Shown in pieces: positions 42,831 through 51,892 of a stretch of 64,000 bases of DNA; the stretch's first letter is position 1, and each line of letters starts with the position of its first letter. The DNA comes from Flavobacteriaceae bacterium (GTDB lineage: Bacteria; Bacteroidota; Bacteroidia; Flavobacteriales; Flavobacteriaceae), in contig NVXD01000021.1 of NCBI GenBank assembly GCA_002746415.1, positions 1 through 64,000 on the forward strand. Reading direction: 5' to 3'. The notes under the pieces are model-generated. The model saw only the letters and a list, made by a program, of their open reading frames with translations. It made no database searches and was not told the origin of the DNA. The translations under genes were made by a program, and so were the position numbers.

Positions 42831-43412
42831 TTATTTCTTTTCTATGCCCACATAATCGGCTACTAATTGATGAGCTTCTGCCAATGCAATATCCAAATCA
42901 TAGTTTTTAATAACCTTATCAAACTGTGGAGCTGTAGCCAGTTCCACTGAGGCTTTTGCAATCCGCATGCTAATTTTTTCTTCACTCTCAGTGCTGCGCT
43001 TCTTTAAACGAATCTTTAGCTCATCCACACTCGGAGGCTTCACAAAAACCGCTAAGGTTTCATTAGGGAATTTCTTTTTAATACGAAGTCCGCCTACCAC
43101 ATCAATATCAAAAATTACATTTTTCCCTTTGGCCCATAAACGTTCAACCTCACTTTTTAATGTTCCATAAAAGTTATCTCGATACACCTCTTCCCACTCC
43201 AAGAAATCATCGCCCTTAATGTGTTTTATAAATTCTGATGTAGATATAAAGTAATAATTCTCTCCTTCTATTTCTTCTCCTCTTCTAACTCTAGAAGTTG
43301 CAGAAACAGAAAAGGCAAGGTTTAATTCCTTTTGCTTTAAAAGATACTGGACTATAGTAGTTTTACCACTTCCAGATGGTGCCGAAAATATAATAAGTTT
43401 TCCTCCTTTCAT
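42831..43412 (-). CDS. gmk: Guanylate kinase
   Basis: A 193-residue enzyme that phosphorylates GMP to GDP with ATP. P-loop SAPSGSGKTT (about 9-18), GMP-binding SRVRRGEEIEGENYYF and the lid region RLKKRSTESEEKISMR are in the usual order. The start codon overlaps the yicC stop by one base (TAATG), so translation is coupled. Four bases separate its stop from nadD. Confidence 0.96.
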   Translation of the reverse strand: MKGGKLIIFSAPSGSGKTTIVQYLLKQKELNLAFSVSATSRVRRGEEIEGENYYFISTSEFIKHIKGDDFLEWEEVYRDNFYGTLKSEVERLWAKGKNVIFDIDVVGGLRIKKKFPNETLAVFVKPPSVDELKIRLKKRSTESEEKISMRIAKASVELATAPQFDKVIKNYDLDIALAEAHQLVADYVGIEKK

Positions 43413-44269
43413 TAGAGAACATTCAACATTTGTTCCTTAATCTTCTCTAACTCGTCTTTCATTTGCACTACCAATTGTTGCATGGGCGCGAAATTTGCTT
43501 TAGAGCCAATGGTATTTATTTCCCTTCCTATTTCCTGTGAAATAAATCCAAGTTTTTTACCATTGGAATCTGATGATTGTAAGGTTGTTTCAAAATAATC
43601 TAAATGGTTCTTTAATCGCACATCTTCTTCTGTAATATCATACTTTTCCAAATAGTAAATAAGCTCCTGCTCAAACCTATTAGCGTCCACATTCTCTTTT
43701 ACATCAGCCACAGCTTTTTCCAATCGTTCCCGTATAGCACCCATACGTTCTTTATCTATTTCTTTGACTTCCTTTAAAAGGTTTTGAAGTAAATTTAACC
43801 GTTCCACAAAGTCTTTCTCCAATACTTTACCCTCTTCACTTCTAAAAATATTGATTTCTGTTAGCGCCTCCTTCAATACATCTTGGATAACTTTATATTC
43901 ATTCTCATCAATATCTGCCTTATCTGTTTTAAGGGCTTCAGGCAGCTTTAGAGCCATTTCCATAAGTTTGATATCATCACCATCAGCAATAGCCTTTAAT
44001 TGATCCATATATTGCTTAACAACATCACTATTTACTTTAGAAGTGGTTTCACTTCCTGTAATCTCAATATACAATCCAAAATCTACCTTACCTCGTGTCA
44101 AAGAACTGGCAATAGTTTTTCTAATTTCTAATTCTTTTTCCCTGTAAGTTGATGGGATTCTAGTATTTAAATCCAAATTTTTACTGTTGAGGGATTTTAT
44201 CTCAATGGTGATTTTTTTTGTGGGGAGTTGCACTACATGCTTTCCAAACCCTGTCATGGATTGAATCAT
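43412..44269 (-). CDS. YicC/YloC-family endoribonuclease
   Basis: A 285-residue protein of the YicC family, which includes RNases acting on small RNAs in other bacteria. The N-terminal signature MIQSMTGFG is complete, followed by SLNSKNLDLNTRIP and a helical middle. The C-terminal segment QEIGREINTIGSKAN and the metal-site-like region near the end are conserved. It is the first gene of the yicC-gmk-nadD operon, its stop overlaps the gmk start by one base, and its promoter lies 20 bp upstream. Confidence 0.9.
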   Translation of the reverse strand: MIQSMTGFGKHVVQLPTKKITIEIKSLNSKNLDLNTRIPSTYREKELEIRKTIASSLTRGKVDFGLYIEITGSETTSKVNSDVVKQYMDQLKAIADGDDIKLMEMALKLPEALKTDKADIDENEYKVIQDVLKEALTEINIFRSEEGKVLEKDFVERLNLLQNLLKEVKEIDKERMGAIRERLEKAVADVKENVDANRFEQELIYYLEKYDITEEDVRLKNHLDYFETTLQSSDSNGKKLGFISQEIGREINTIGSKANFAPMQQLVVQMKDELEKIKEQMLNVL

Positions 44270-44288
44270 AGACTATGTTAAATTTTGA

Positions 44289-44296
44289 CAAAGGTA
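44289..44296 (-). promoter_or_regulatory. -7 promoter element of the yicC-gmk-nadD operon
   Basis: TACCTTTG on the minus strand matches TAnnTTTG and lies 20 bp before the yicC ATG. The -33 position has no clear TTTG. Confidence 0.5.
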
Positions 44297-44320
44297 AATA
44301 AAAGTTTTTTTGAAACGATA

Positions 44321-44345
44321 TACCCCAAGACATCGCCTTGGGGTA
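44321..44345. terminator. Terminator hairpin after the DUF1080 genes
   Basis: A perfect 9 bp stem TACCCCAAG/CTTGGGGTA with a 7 nt loop. The longer T-run is on the plus-strand side, so efficiency on the minus strand, where the DUF1080 genes end, is uncertain. Confidence 0.65.
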
Positions 44346-44377
44346 TTATTTTTTTGATGTCACTAAATGTGATAAGG

Positions 44378-45184
44378 TTATAGCTCTCTTACCCAAATAT
44401 TTCTATAGCTCACCCTACTGTTATCTCCATGATCCTGCAAAACCAATGGGGCTTTTCCGTGAGCATTATTATTAGGCCATCCTATATATTCTGTTGAGCC
44501 TTTTATTTCTACATGATCCTGCACCAACACGCCATTATGCAATACCGTTAAAGTTGCAGATTTTATTTTACCCCCTTCTTCATTAAACTCAGGAGCATGG
44601 TAAATAATATCATAGGCATTCCACTCACCTGAAGCAACAGAAGCTTTTGCCAAAGGAACATGCTGTTTATATACAGATGCAACTTGTCCGTTCGTATACG
44701 TTGGATTATCATTATTGTCTAATACCTGTACCTCATACAATCCTTGTAGAAAAACACCACTATTAGCCCTACTCTGGTTGCTTCCTTGTACCTCAGCTGG
44801 AGATCGCCATTCTATATGCAACTGGATATCTCCAAAATTTTGTTTGGTTTGTATGTCTCCCGTTTTATCATTTACAGTCATACTACCATCCTCATTTACA
44901 TGCCATTTGGCGGCCGTACTATCTACAGCACTTAACCAGCTATCCAAATTTTCACCACCGAATAATACAATAGCATCACTAGGTAGTTTATCACTCGTTG
45001 CAGGTCCTACTACTGGAACTTTAACATCATAAAATTCAGTTGCCTCAGGCTCCGTTGGTTCCTCCGCTAGTTGTTCTTCATGAATTACAACTGTTGGCCC
45101 TTCTTCAACAACCACTTCTACTTTAGCTGTTTCTTGACAAGAAATAGCAAATAAGGCCAAAGTCCCTAAATAATAATTTTTCAT
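44378..45184 (-). CDS. DUF1080 lipoprotein (3-keto-glycoside hydrolase type)
   Basis: A 268-residue protein. Lipobox LFAISC gives lipidated Cys16. A Glu/Pro/Val-rich spacer (about 20-60) precedes the DUF1080 domain (about 65-268), a concanavalin-like beta-sandwich. Marks include GGENLDSWL, NSGVFLQGLYEVQVLD and the ending VSYRNIWVREL. DUF1080 members are known as 3-keto-disaccharide hydrolases. It lies 2 bp after a second DUF1080 gene and follows the sugar isomerase gene in one operon. Its substrate is probably an oxidised glycoside, by family and context. Confidence 0.9.
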   Translation of the reverse strand: MKNYYLGTLALFAISCQETAKVEVVVEEGPTVVIHEEQLAEEPTEPEATEFYDVKVPVVGPATSDKLPSDAIVLFGGENLDSWLSAVDSTAAKWHVNEDGSMTVNDKTGDIQTKQNFGDIQLHIEWRSPAEVQGSNQSRANSGVFLQGLYEVQVLDNNDNPTYTNGQVASVYKQHVPLAKASVASGEWNAYDIIYHAPEFNEEGGKIKSATLTVLHNGVLVQDHVEIKGSTEYIGWPNNNAHGKAPLVLQDHGDNSRVSYRNIWVREL

Positions 45185-45186
45185 TT

Positions 45187-45930
45187 CTAAAGTTCTTTAA
45201 TTTTAATATTTCTAAAGGCAACCTCATTGCCATGATCTTGTAATCCAATTTTCCCAGTTGTATACTTGCCAAACGTTTCCCAATCGGCAAATTTTGATGT
45301 ACTTACCATTTCTGACCATTCTGGGTCATTGACAGAAAAAGTAACTATTTCAACTCCATTCAATACAATAATTCCTTCATTAGTCTTATGATTGATTGTT
45401 ATCACATTCGTATTCCATTCCCCAACTGGGTTGGTCACATCTTTACTTGGAGCAACCATGTCATATAATGCCCCAGCCTGATGCGTTGTTCCAGCTTTAG
45501 CGTCTGGGTGCTTCTCATTGTCCAAGATTTGTATCTCTGGTCCTGTTTGGTATGCCTCAGATAAATTTTCATCTTCTTTTACGCCCCAAAAAATACCACT
45601 ATTACCTCCTTCAGAAATTCTCCATTCCAAAGAAAGCACAAAATCTGTGTAATCCTTGTCTGTCACTAGATTGGCTCCATCTCCATGACCTTCACCAGAA
45701 GGCGTATAAACCATTGCACCATCGTCCAGTGTCCAAACTTCTGGAACTCCTTCTCCTGCATAAATATGCCAACCATCAAAAGAAGAACCATCAAACAAAA
45801 CGGTCCATTCTTCTGCCTCATTGAGCACATCTACTGCTACGATTTTTTCAACTTCCTTTTTTGCTTTTTCTTTACAACCAACTGTAAATAGCAACACCAT
45901 TATAATAAGAATACCATTTTTCATCATCAC
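45187..45930 (-). CDS. DUF1080 lipoprotein (3-keto-glycoside hydrolase type), second copy
   Basis: A 247-residue lipoprotein; lipobox LLFTVGC gives Cys19, start at one of three adjacent ATGs (45930, 45927, 45924). The DUF1080 domain (about 40-247) has FDGSSFDGWHIYAGEG, SGIFWGVKED and the ending VAFRNIKIKEL. It lacks the long spacer of its neighbour and is clearly diverged from it outside the core, so the two probably handle different linkages. Six bp separate it from the isomerase gene, and two from the next copy. Confidence 0.9.
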   Translation of the reverse strand: MMMKNGILIIMVLLFTVGCKEKAKKEVEKIVAVDVLNEAEEWTVLFDGSSFDGWHIYAGEGVPEVWTLDDGAMVYTPSGEGHGDGANLVTDKDYTDFVLSLEWRISEGGNSGIFWGVKEDENLSEAYQTGPEIQILDNEKHPDAKAGTTHQAGALYDMVAPSKDVTNPVGEWNTNVITINHKTNEGIIVLNGVEIVTFSVNDPEWSEMVSTSKFADWETFGKYTTGKIGLQDHGNEVAFRNIKIKEL

Positions 45931-45935
45931 TTTTT

Positions 45936-46988
45936 TTATAGTCCTAATATTTTTTTAAGCACCTTTTTATCTATATCAGCCCCAGCAAAATCATCAAATG
46001 TTTTTTCAGTGGCTTCAATAATATGATCCTGTATAAATTTGGCACCTTCTCTTGCTCCCTGTTCTGGGCTTTTTATGCAACATTCCCACTCCATTACGGC
46101 CCAAACATCACAACCGTATTGGGTAAGTTTTGAAAAAATTGTTTTAAAATCAATCTGCCCATCTCCAAGAGAACGATATCTTCCTGCTCTGTTTCCCCAA
46201 TCATTATATCCGCCAAAAGCTCCTTTCTTTCCAGTTGGATTAAATTCAGAATCCTTAACATGGAAGGATTTTATGAATTCATGGTAATGATCTATGTACT
46301 CAATATAATCCAATTGTTGCAATACAAAATGGCTTGGGTCATATAAAATGTTGACCCGTTTGTGGTTGCCCGTTGCTTCTAAAAAGCGCTCAAAAGTATC
46401 CCCATCGTGCAAATCTTCTCCTGGGTGTATTTCATAGCACACATCTACTCCTTGTTCATCAAAATGGTTTAAGATGGGTGTCCATCTTTTTGCCAACTCC
46501 TCAAAACCCATCTCAACTAAACCAGCTGGTCTTTGAGGCCATGGGTGCATAGTATGCCACAACAATGAGCCCGAAAATGTTGCATGAACTGAAATCCCCA
46601 GTCGCCTACTTGCCACAGCAGCTTTTTTAACTGTTTCTATAGCCCATTCAGTACGCGCTTTAGGATTGTTCTTTACGCTGTCTGGCGCAAAACTATCAAA
46701 CATGATATCATAGGCAGGATGCACTGCTACTAATTGTCCTTGCAAGTGGGTAGAAAGTTCTGTAATCTCCAAACCATAAGAATTTATCTTTCCTTTTAGT
46801 TCGTCACAGTAAGTCTGACTCTCAGCTGCCTTGTCTAAATCAATCAAAAAAGATTCCCAAGTTGGGATTTGAATTCCCTTATATCCTAAATCTGATGCCC
46901 ATTTACAAAGCCCGTCTAATGAATTGTAAGGTGCTTCACTATCTACAAATTGTGCTAAAAAAACAGCAGGTCCTTTAATTGTTTTCAT
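45936..46988 (-). CDS. Sugar phosphate isomerase/epimerase-like TIM barrel (cytoplasmic)
   Basis: A 350-residue xylose-isomerase-like TIM-barrel protein with no signal peptide. The catalytic-site-like segments are VCYEIHPGEDLHDGD, YDPSHFVLQQLDY, FHVKDSEFNP and VMEWECC, giving the Glu-Asp/His-His-Glu metal site of the superfamily. A C-terminal helix follows. It is the first gene of the operon with the two DUF1080 lipoproteins. In described 3-keto-glycoside routes a TIM-barrel protein of this kind acts on the keto-sugar or its product; that assignment here is inference. Confidence 0.85.
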   Translation of the reverse strand: MKTIKGPAVFLAQFVDSEAPYNSLDGLCKWASDLGYKGIQIPTWESFLIDLDKAAESQTYCDELKGKINSYGLEITELSTHLQGQLVAVHPAYDIMFDSFAPDSVKNNPKARTEWAIETVKKAAVASRRLGISVHATFSGSLLWHTMHPWPQRPAGLVEMGFEELAKRWTPILNHFDEQGVDVCYEIHPGEDLHDGDTFERFLEATGNHKRVNILYDPSHFVLQQLDYIEYIDHYHEFIKSFHVKDSEFNPTGKKGAFGGYNDWGNRAGRYRSLGDGQIDFKTIFSKLTQYGCDVWAVMEWECCIKSPEQGAREGAKFIQDHIIEATEKTFDDFAGADIDKKVLKKILGL

Positions 46989-47132
46989 TCAAATATTTTA
47001 TGTTTGGTTTGTATACTATTAGTGTTTAAGAATTATGCCTTATATTTAATAGCTTTATTAGTACTCAATAAATCTCCATAAGAAAAGTTATAAATATAGG
47101 GATTACTCAGGAATTAGAAACAATAATTTACA

Positions 47133-47597
47133 ATGGATAACGCATCAGCTAGAAACTTATGGGGAGATTATTTAGATACACATTTGGAAGATGTATTTGT
47201 GGACACACCAAAAGTGACCCATTTTTGTGATAACAAAAAAGACGCCAATACATGTGCCAAATTGATAGTGTCCAATATAAAGAAAGCCACCTCCCACTCT
47301 TTACTTGGATTGCAATACAGAAACGAAAAATTACCCAAGAAAGGAGACTTTACAATTGTAACAGACTGGGCGGGTAAGGCCCAATGCATTGTTAGAACGA
47401 CAGAGGTGAAATTGAAACCATTTTTTAGTATTGATGATGATTTTGCTGAAATTGAAGGCGAGGGTGACAAAAGTCTAGCATCATGGAAAAAAACACATTG
47501 GGAGTATTATCAAAGGGAACTGGAGCCTTTTGAGCGATTGCCGCGAGAGAGCATGATTGTAGTTTGTGAAAAATTTGAAAAAGTGTTTCAAAGATAA
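47133..47597 (+). CDS. ASCH domain protein
   Basis: A 154-residue cytosolic protein with the ASCH beta-barrel, related to PUA domains that bind RNA or modified nucleosides. The core reads PKKGDFTIVTDWAGKAQCIV and FFSIDDDFAEIEGEGDKSL, then WKKTHWEYYQRELEPF, matching the family. Ten residues after the start resemble other Bacteroidota members. It lies opposite the sugar genes, and its stop codon is inside a bidirectional terminator. Function is not established. Confidence 0.88.
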   Translation: MDNASARNLWGDYLDTHLEDVFVDTPKVTHFCDNKKDANTCAKLIVSNIKKATSHSLLGLQYRNEKLPKKGDFTIVTDWAGKAQCIVRTTEVKLKPFFSIDDDFAEIEGEGDKSLASWKKTHWEYYQRELEPFERLPRESMIVVCEKFEKVFQR

Positions 47598-47631
47598 AAG
47601 CCATTACACCATATGGCGTAACAGCTTTTAT
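47594..47631. terminator. Bidirectional terminator between ASCH and Gfo/Idh/MocA genes
   Basis: ATAAAAGC/GCTTTTAT with an inner TTAC/GTAA stem and AT-rich loop, placed between convergent genes. The ASCH stop codon lies in its left arm. Confidence 0.65.
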
Positions 47632-47651
47632 ACTATTCAGTTGGGTGGAAA

Positions 47652-48788
47652 TTATTCTAATTCTACCCAAACACTTCCTTCTTTGTGAGACTCCACAGTA
47701 CTTTCTATAAAGTCCATTCCACGTACACCATCTAACATGGTTGGGAATTCACCGTCATTATATTTCTCTCCTCTTATGGCTTTTGCAGCTCCTTTATAGA
47801 TGTTTGCCATAGAATCAAAAATTCCTTCAGGGTGCCCTGCAGGTAATTTAGTTCCGTCTAATGACAATTCGCTATTGTAAGCGTGCCCAGGCTTGTATAC
47901 TTGCAATGGTTCTGTATCACTCATTTTATACAAGAAATTAGGTTTTTCTTGTTCCCAACGGAATGCTCCTTTTTCTCCATAAATGGCAATTGCCAGTCCG
48001 TTTTCCTCTCCAGTAGCTACTTGACTCCCACGAATAACACCTTTTACATGTTCTCCCATTCTTATAAGTACGGTACCATCAATATCCATAAGGTTATCCT
48101 CATACAGATAGTTGAAGTCACATAAAAGTGATTTTACACGTAAGCCAGTGGTATATTCAACAAGGTTAAAGGCATGAACACCAATATCCCCCATACAAGA
48201 ACTAATTCCTGCTTTTTTAGGATCTAAACGCCATACAGACGACCGTTTTTCCTTGTCATGAATAATGGTATTGATCCATCCTTGATAATAACGCGCATCA
48301 ACTTTATGAATTTTACCTAAAGCTCCTTCCTTTATCATTTCCCGCATTTGGCGCACCATAGGATATCCAGTATAGGTATGCGTTAATGCAAATACAGTTC
48401 CTGATTTTTTGTGCGCTTCTTGCAATATTTTAGCTTCTTCCAAGGATGTAGTCATCGGCTTTTCGCAAATCACGTGAAAGCCATTTTCTATCAACTTTTT
48501 TGCCATTGGAAAATGCAAAAAGTTGGGTGTAAGAATAGAACACACTTGAATACGCTCATCTTCCGGCAACTTTAATTCTTCAGCAACCAAAGTGTCAAAA
48601 TCTTTATATATTCTATTGGTTGGTATTCCTATTTCTTCAGCAAAACCAATATTTTGTTCCCAATCCGGGTTAAAACATGCTCCGACAATTTCATAATTAT
48701 CGTTGATAAATGATGCGACTCTATGTAATACCCCAATAAGTGAATCTCCACCACCCCCTAATACTCCTAATCTAATTTTCTTTGCCAT
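47652..48788 (-). CDS. Gfo/Idh/MocA-family oxidoreductase
   Basis: A 378-residue NAD(P)-dependent sugar oxidoreductase. The Rossmann motif is GVLGGGGDSLIGVLHR (about 7-22) and the family catalytic EKP occurs in HVICEKPMTTSLEEAK. The C-terminal alpha/beta domain has GWRLDPK-like WRLDPKKAGISSCMGDIGVH, with the Asp and His of the active site. It has no export signal and is cytoplasmic. It heads the minus-strand group, downstream of the MFS permeases. It may reduce or oxidise the keto sugar once it is imported. Confidence 0.92.
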   Translation of the reverse strand: MAKKIRLGVLGGGGDSLIGVLHRVASFINDNYEIVGACFNPDWEQNIGFAEEIGIPTNRIYKDFDTLVAEELKLPEDERIQVCSILTPNFLHFPMAKKLIENGFHVICEKPMTTSLEEAKILQEAHKKSGTVFALTHTYTGYPMVRQMREMIKEGALGKIHKVDARYYQGWINTIIHDKEKRSSVWRLDPKKAGISSCMGDIGVHAFNLVEYTTGLRVKSLLCDFNYLYEDNLMDIDGTVLIRMGEHVKGVIRGSQVATGEENGLAIAIYGEKGAFRWEQEKPNFLYKMSDTEPLQVYKPGHAYNSELSLDGTKLPAGHPEGIFDSMANIYKGAAKAIRGEKYNDGEFPTMLDGVRGMDFIESTVESHKEGSVWVELE

Positions 48789-48917
48789 TTTTTTATTCTT
48801 AATGTTACCTATTCCTATTCAAAATTAAAATGTATCGAGAAACATTCCTATTAAAAAATGCGTTCTCGATACAATTTCTTTATTTCAAGATCATCAATTA
48901 AGATGATTACTGGGCTA

Positions 48918-50147
48918 TTAATGCCCTTCCTGTGCTACTCTTCCTTCTTCCACTTTGTTCCTCATAAAAAACAAAATACCAAACAATACAATCAAAATTA
49001 CTGGAAACCATACCATGTTCCCTAACGTTGATTGCCCAGCAACCAAATCAGCACTTTCTTCAGAAATTCCAGATGCAATTGCCGTTTCACGAGCACCATC
49101 TAACCAATTACCAATTACTGGTTGCCATATGGCAGTGGATAGCATTCCTACTCCTCCAACCAATGACATTCCTAATGCTCCCGATTTTGGAATATATTCT
49201 GCTACAAAACCAATCATAGTTGGCCAGAAATACATAACACCAATTGCAAATAATACTGCCGCTACATATACCATTCCACCAGTTGCAGAACTCATTAAGT
49301 ATATGGCAATAGTTGCTACAACTGCCGAAATTAATAAAATTGCAGGCGGGTTTATTTTTTTCAAAACTGCTCCACCAAAATAGCGTCCTATAGCCATTAA
49401 TCCTGTTATCATTGCCAAAACAAGCATTGGGCTAGCTCCCGTACTGGACAATATCCGTTCTACCCATTGTTGTGGTCCAAATTCTGAAATTGCAGTTAAG
49501 GACATACACACAAAAATAAAAAGGAACAATGGGGTAAAGACATTTTTAATATTCTCTTTTGTATCAGAAACAATATTTTCACTTTTTGGAAATATTTGAC
49601 CAAAGAATAAAATTCCATAGAGTATAGTAGGAATCAGCATAATGCTTATCTGTATTTGCCATCCCATTCCAGCATCAGTCATGAACTTAGAAGCCAAAGC
49701 ACCAACAACGATACCACCTGGAAACCACATGTGAAATTTGTTCAACATTGCTGTACGCTTTTTAGTATACATGTCAGCAATCATAGGGTTACAAGCTGCT
49801 TCTACAGAACCATTCGCAAAACCAATAAAGAACGTTGAAATCAATAAAGTCCAATAACCTGTAGCCATAATAGTCATCACCAATCCTAAAATATGACAAA
49901 TAAAGGCAACGGCCATTAATTTTTTAGGTCCTACTGAGTTATATACAAGACCACCTATTACAGTAGCTATAGGAAACCCTAAAAACGCCATGCTATTCAC
50001 AAACCCCAACTGAGTATCCGTAAGTGCAAAATCCACCCCCAACTGCCCTAATATTCCAGCTCTAACTCCAAAGGTCATTGCTGTCACTATCAAAGAGACA
50101 CATGCCGCTAGGAATAACCTCTTATTATTTACTTCTTTCGTACTCAT
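48918..50147 (-). CDS. MFS transporter
   Basis: A 409-residue permease with twelve predicted helices, beginning at about residue 12. The loop 2-3 signature GGLVYNSVGPKKLM and the segment GFANGSVEAACNPMIADMY are typical of the major facilitator superfamily, as is the central loop. It lies between the Gfo/Idh/MocA gene (130 bp downstream) and the nucleoside-permease-like gene. The neighbours suggest import of a sugar or keto-sugar product; the exact substrate is not predictable. Confidence 0.88.
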   Translation of the reverse strand: MSTKEVNNKRLFLAACVSLIVTAMTFGVRAGILGQLGVDFALTDTQLGFVNSMAFLGFPIATVIGGLVYNSVGPKKLMAVAFICHILGLVMTIMATGYWTLLISTFFIGFANGSVEAACNPMIADMYTKKRTAMLNKFHMWFPGGIVVGALASKFMTDAGMGWQIQISIMLIPTILYGILFFGQIFPKSENIVSDTKENIKNVFTPLFLFIFVCMSLTAISEFGPQQWVERILSSTGASPMLVLAMITGLMAIGRYFGGAVLKKINPPAILLISAVVATIAIYLMSSATGGMVYVAAVLFAIGVMYFWPTMIGFVAEYIPKSGALGMSLVGGVGMLSTAIWQPVIGNWLDGARETAIASGISEESADLVAGQSTLGNMVWFPVILIVLFGILFFMRNKVEEGRVAQEGH

Positions 50148-50190
50148 AATTTGTTTGTTTTTGGTTTAGTCAATTAATATATTTATTATT

Positions 50191-51420
50191 TTATGATTTA
50201 TAAGTTATTTTCTCGTTTTTGAACAAAATAGCGAAGAAAAGTAATACAAAAAGTGCAAATGCCGCAGGGTATATCCATACTATTTCCCAATCATGGGTGT
50301 TATTTTCTAAGATATATATATCTGTTATTTTACCCGCTATCCAAAAACCAATTAACATACCAACTCCATAAGTGGCCAAAGTAATTAACCCCTGGGCGGC
50401 ACTTTTATGTTTTTCTCCAGCCTTACTATCTGTATAAATCTGTCCTGACACAAAGAAAAAATCATAACAGATACCATGCAGTGCTATACCCATAAGAAGC
50501 ATAAAGGTAAGTTCGTCTGCATTCCCAAATGCAAATAAGATGTAGCGAAGCACCCAAGCCAACATCGCCACTAAAATGGTCTTTTTGAAACCCCACTTAG
50601 TAAAAAAATAAGGCAATAAAAGCATGAACAAAATTTCAGAAATTTGACCAATGGTCATTTTTCCTGTCGGGTATTCCATTCCAGCCTCCACTAAAAAAGG
50701 ATTCGCATTCTGATAATAAAAAGCAAGTGGAATACAAATAAGGACAGAGGAAATAAAGAAAATTAGAAAATTTCTATCCTTTAATAAATTCAAGGCGTCA
50801 AGACCTAGCACATTAGAAAGTGTTACTTTTTGGGTTTTATCAACTCTTGGCGGTGTCTTTGGAAGAGCAAAACTAAACAATCCTAATACTAGTGAAGCAA
50901 TCGCGGTCATTAAAAAAGTGTTTTTAAGCATCCCTTCAGCTATTCCCGATTCTGAGTCCCAGTGAAAAACATAACTTATGACCAAGCCAGCTACAATCCA
51001 CCCTAGTGTACCAAAAACTCTTATATATGAAAATTCTTTGGCAGGATTCTTCATTTGATTGAAAGACACAGAGTTCACCAAAGCCAATGTAGGCATATAC
51101 AAAATCATGTATCCAAAAACAATAGGATAAAACAACTCAAAATCTGAAATACCATACATTAGATATAGTAATCCCGCCCCAAGTATATGTAAAATACCTA
51201 AGATTCTTTCGGCGTTAAAAAAACGGTCGGCAATCAATCCAATAACAAAAGGTGCTATGATTGCTCCCCAAGATTGAGTAGAAAAAGCCATGCTTATTTC
51301 CCCTCCATTGGCCTTAATATTATTTCCAAGAAAAGTTCCAAGGGTTACAAACCAACCGCCCCAAATGAAAAATTCCAAGAACATCATTATGGAAAGTTGC
51401 GCTCGTATTTTTGCGTTCAT
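50191..51420 (-). CDS. Nucleoside:proton symporter-like MFS permease
   Basis: A 409-residue permease with about twelve helices. N-terminal MFLEFFIWGGWFVTLGTFLG and the central SYIRVFGTLGWIVAGLVIS match the NHS family (NupG/XapB), which imports nucleosides. Homologues in Bacteroidota frequently sit in sugar or keto-sugar islands, so nucleoside transport is not assured. It lies 43 bp after the MFS gene on the same strand and is preceded by a DinB gene 8 bp away. Substrate inferred only. Confidence 0.85.
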   Translation of the reverse strand: MNAKIRAQLSIMMFLEFFIWGGWFVTLGTFLGNNIKANGGEISMAFSTQSWGAIIAPFVIGLIADRFFNAERILGILHILGAGLLYLMYGISDFELFYPIVFGYMILYMPTLALVNSVSFNQMKNPAKEFSYIRVFGTLGWIVAGLVISYVFHWDSESGIAEGMLKNTFLMTAIASLVLGLFSFALPKTPPRVDKTQKVTLSNVLGLDALNLLKDRNFLIFFISSVLICIPLAFYYQNANPFLVEAGMEYPTGKMTIGQISEILFMLLLPYFFTKWGFKKTILVAMLAWVLRYILFAFGNADELTFMLLMGIALHGICYDFFFVSGQIYTDSKAGEKHKSAAQGLITLATYGVGMLIGFWIAGKITDIYILENNTHDWEIVWIYPAAFALFVLLFFAILFKNEKITYKS

Positions 51421-51428
51421 TTATATCC

Positions 51429-51872
51429 TTATCGTTTGTAAAAAATATAGTCCAAAGATGGAGGTTCTATACCATTTTTCCTAAAATCCATTAATATTTG
51501 CCCTCTATGGTGGGTAGAATGGTTTGTGATATGGAACAAAATATCATTTACATTATTGGTGAACAATCTTCCTTTAGAATTTTCATAATCTATCCGCTTT
51601 TCAAAATCATCTGCATTGGTCACTATTTCAAAAGAACTTCTTTGGTTTTCATAATGAATGTCTTCCCAATTTTCTATGGAATGAACGTCCCATACACCAT
51701 AGGTAGGCTTTTTTCCTATAATTCTACAATTCCAAATATGATGAGCATTTAGAATATGGCTAAATAGCTGCATGCTCTTCTCAGGTATAGCATCCATTTT
51801 AGCACATTCTTCAATAAGTTTTTTGTTGCAATAAAAATTATAATCAAACAGTTGGTTAAAAAAAACGTTCAT
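51429..51872 (-). CDS. DinB-family metal-binding four-helix protein
   Basis: A 147-residue DinB/YfiT-like protein. The metal-site histidines appear in FSHILNAHHIWNCRI and the C-terminal NHSTHHRGQILMDF, in the usual positions. The fold is a four-helix bundle, sometimes acting with small thiols. It lies between the exported isomerase gene (20 bp upstream) and the nucleoside-permease gene, in the same direction. No link to sugar metabolism is obvious. Confidence 0.85.
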   Translation of the reverse strand: MNVFFNQLFDYNFYCNKKLIEECAKMDAIPEKSMQLFSHILNAHHIWNCRIIGKKPTYGVWDVHSIENWEDIHYENQRSSFEIVTNADDFEKRIDYENSKGRLFTNNVNDILFHITNHSTHHRGQILMDFRKNGIEPPSLDYIFYKR

Positions 51873-51892
51873 GAAATTTTGGTAATAGGTTT

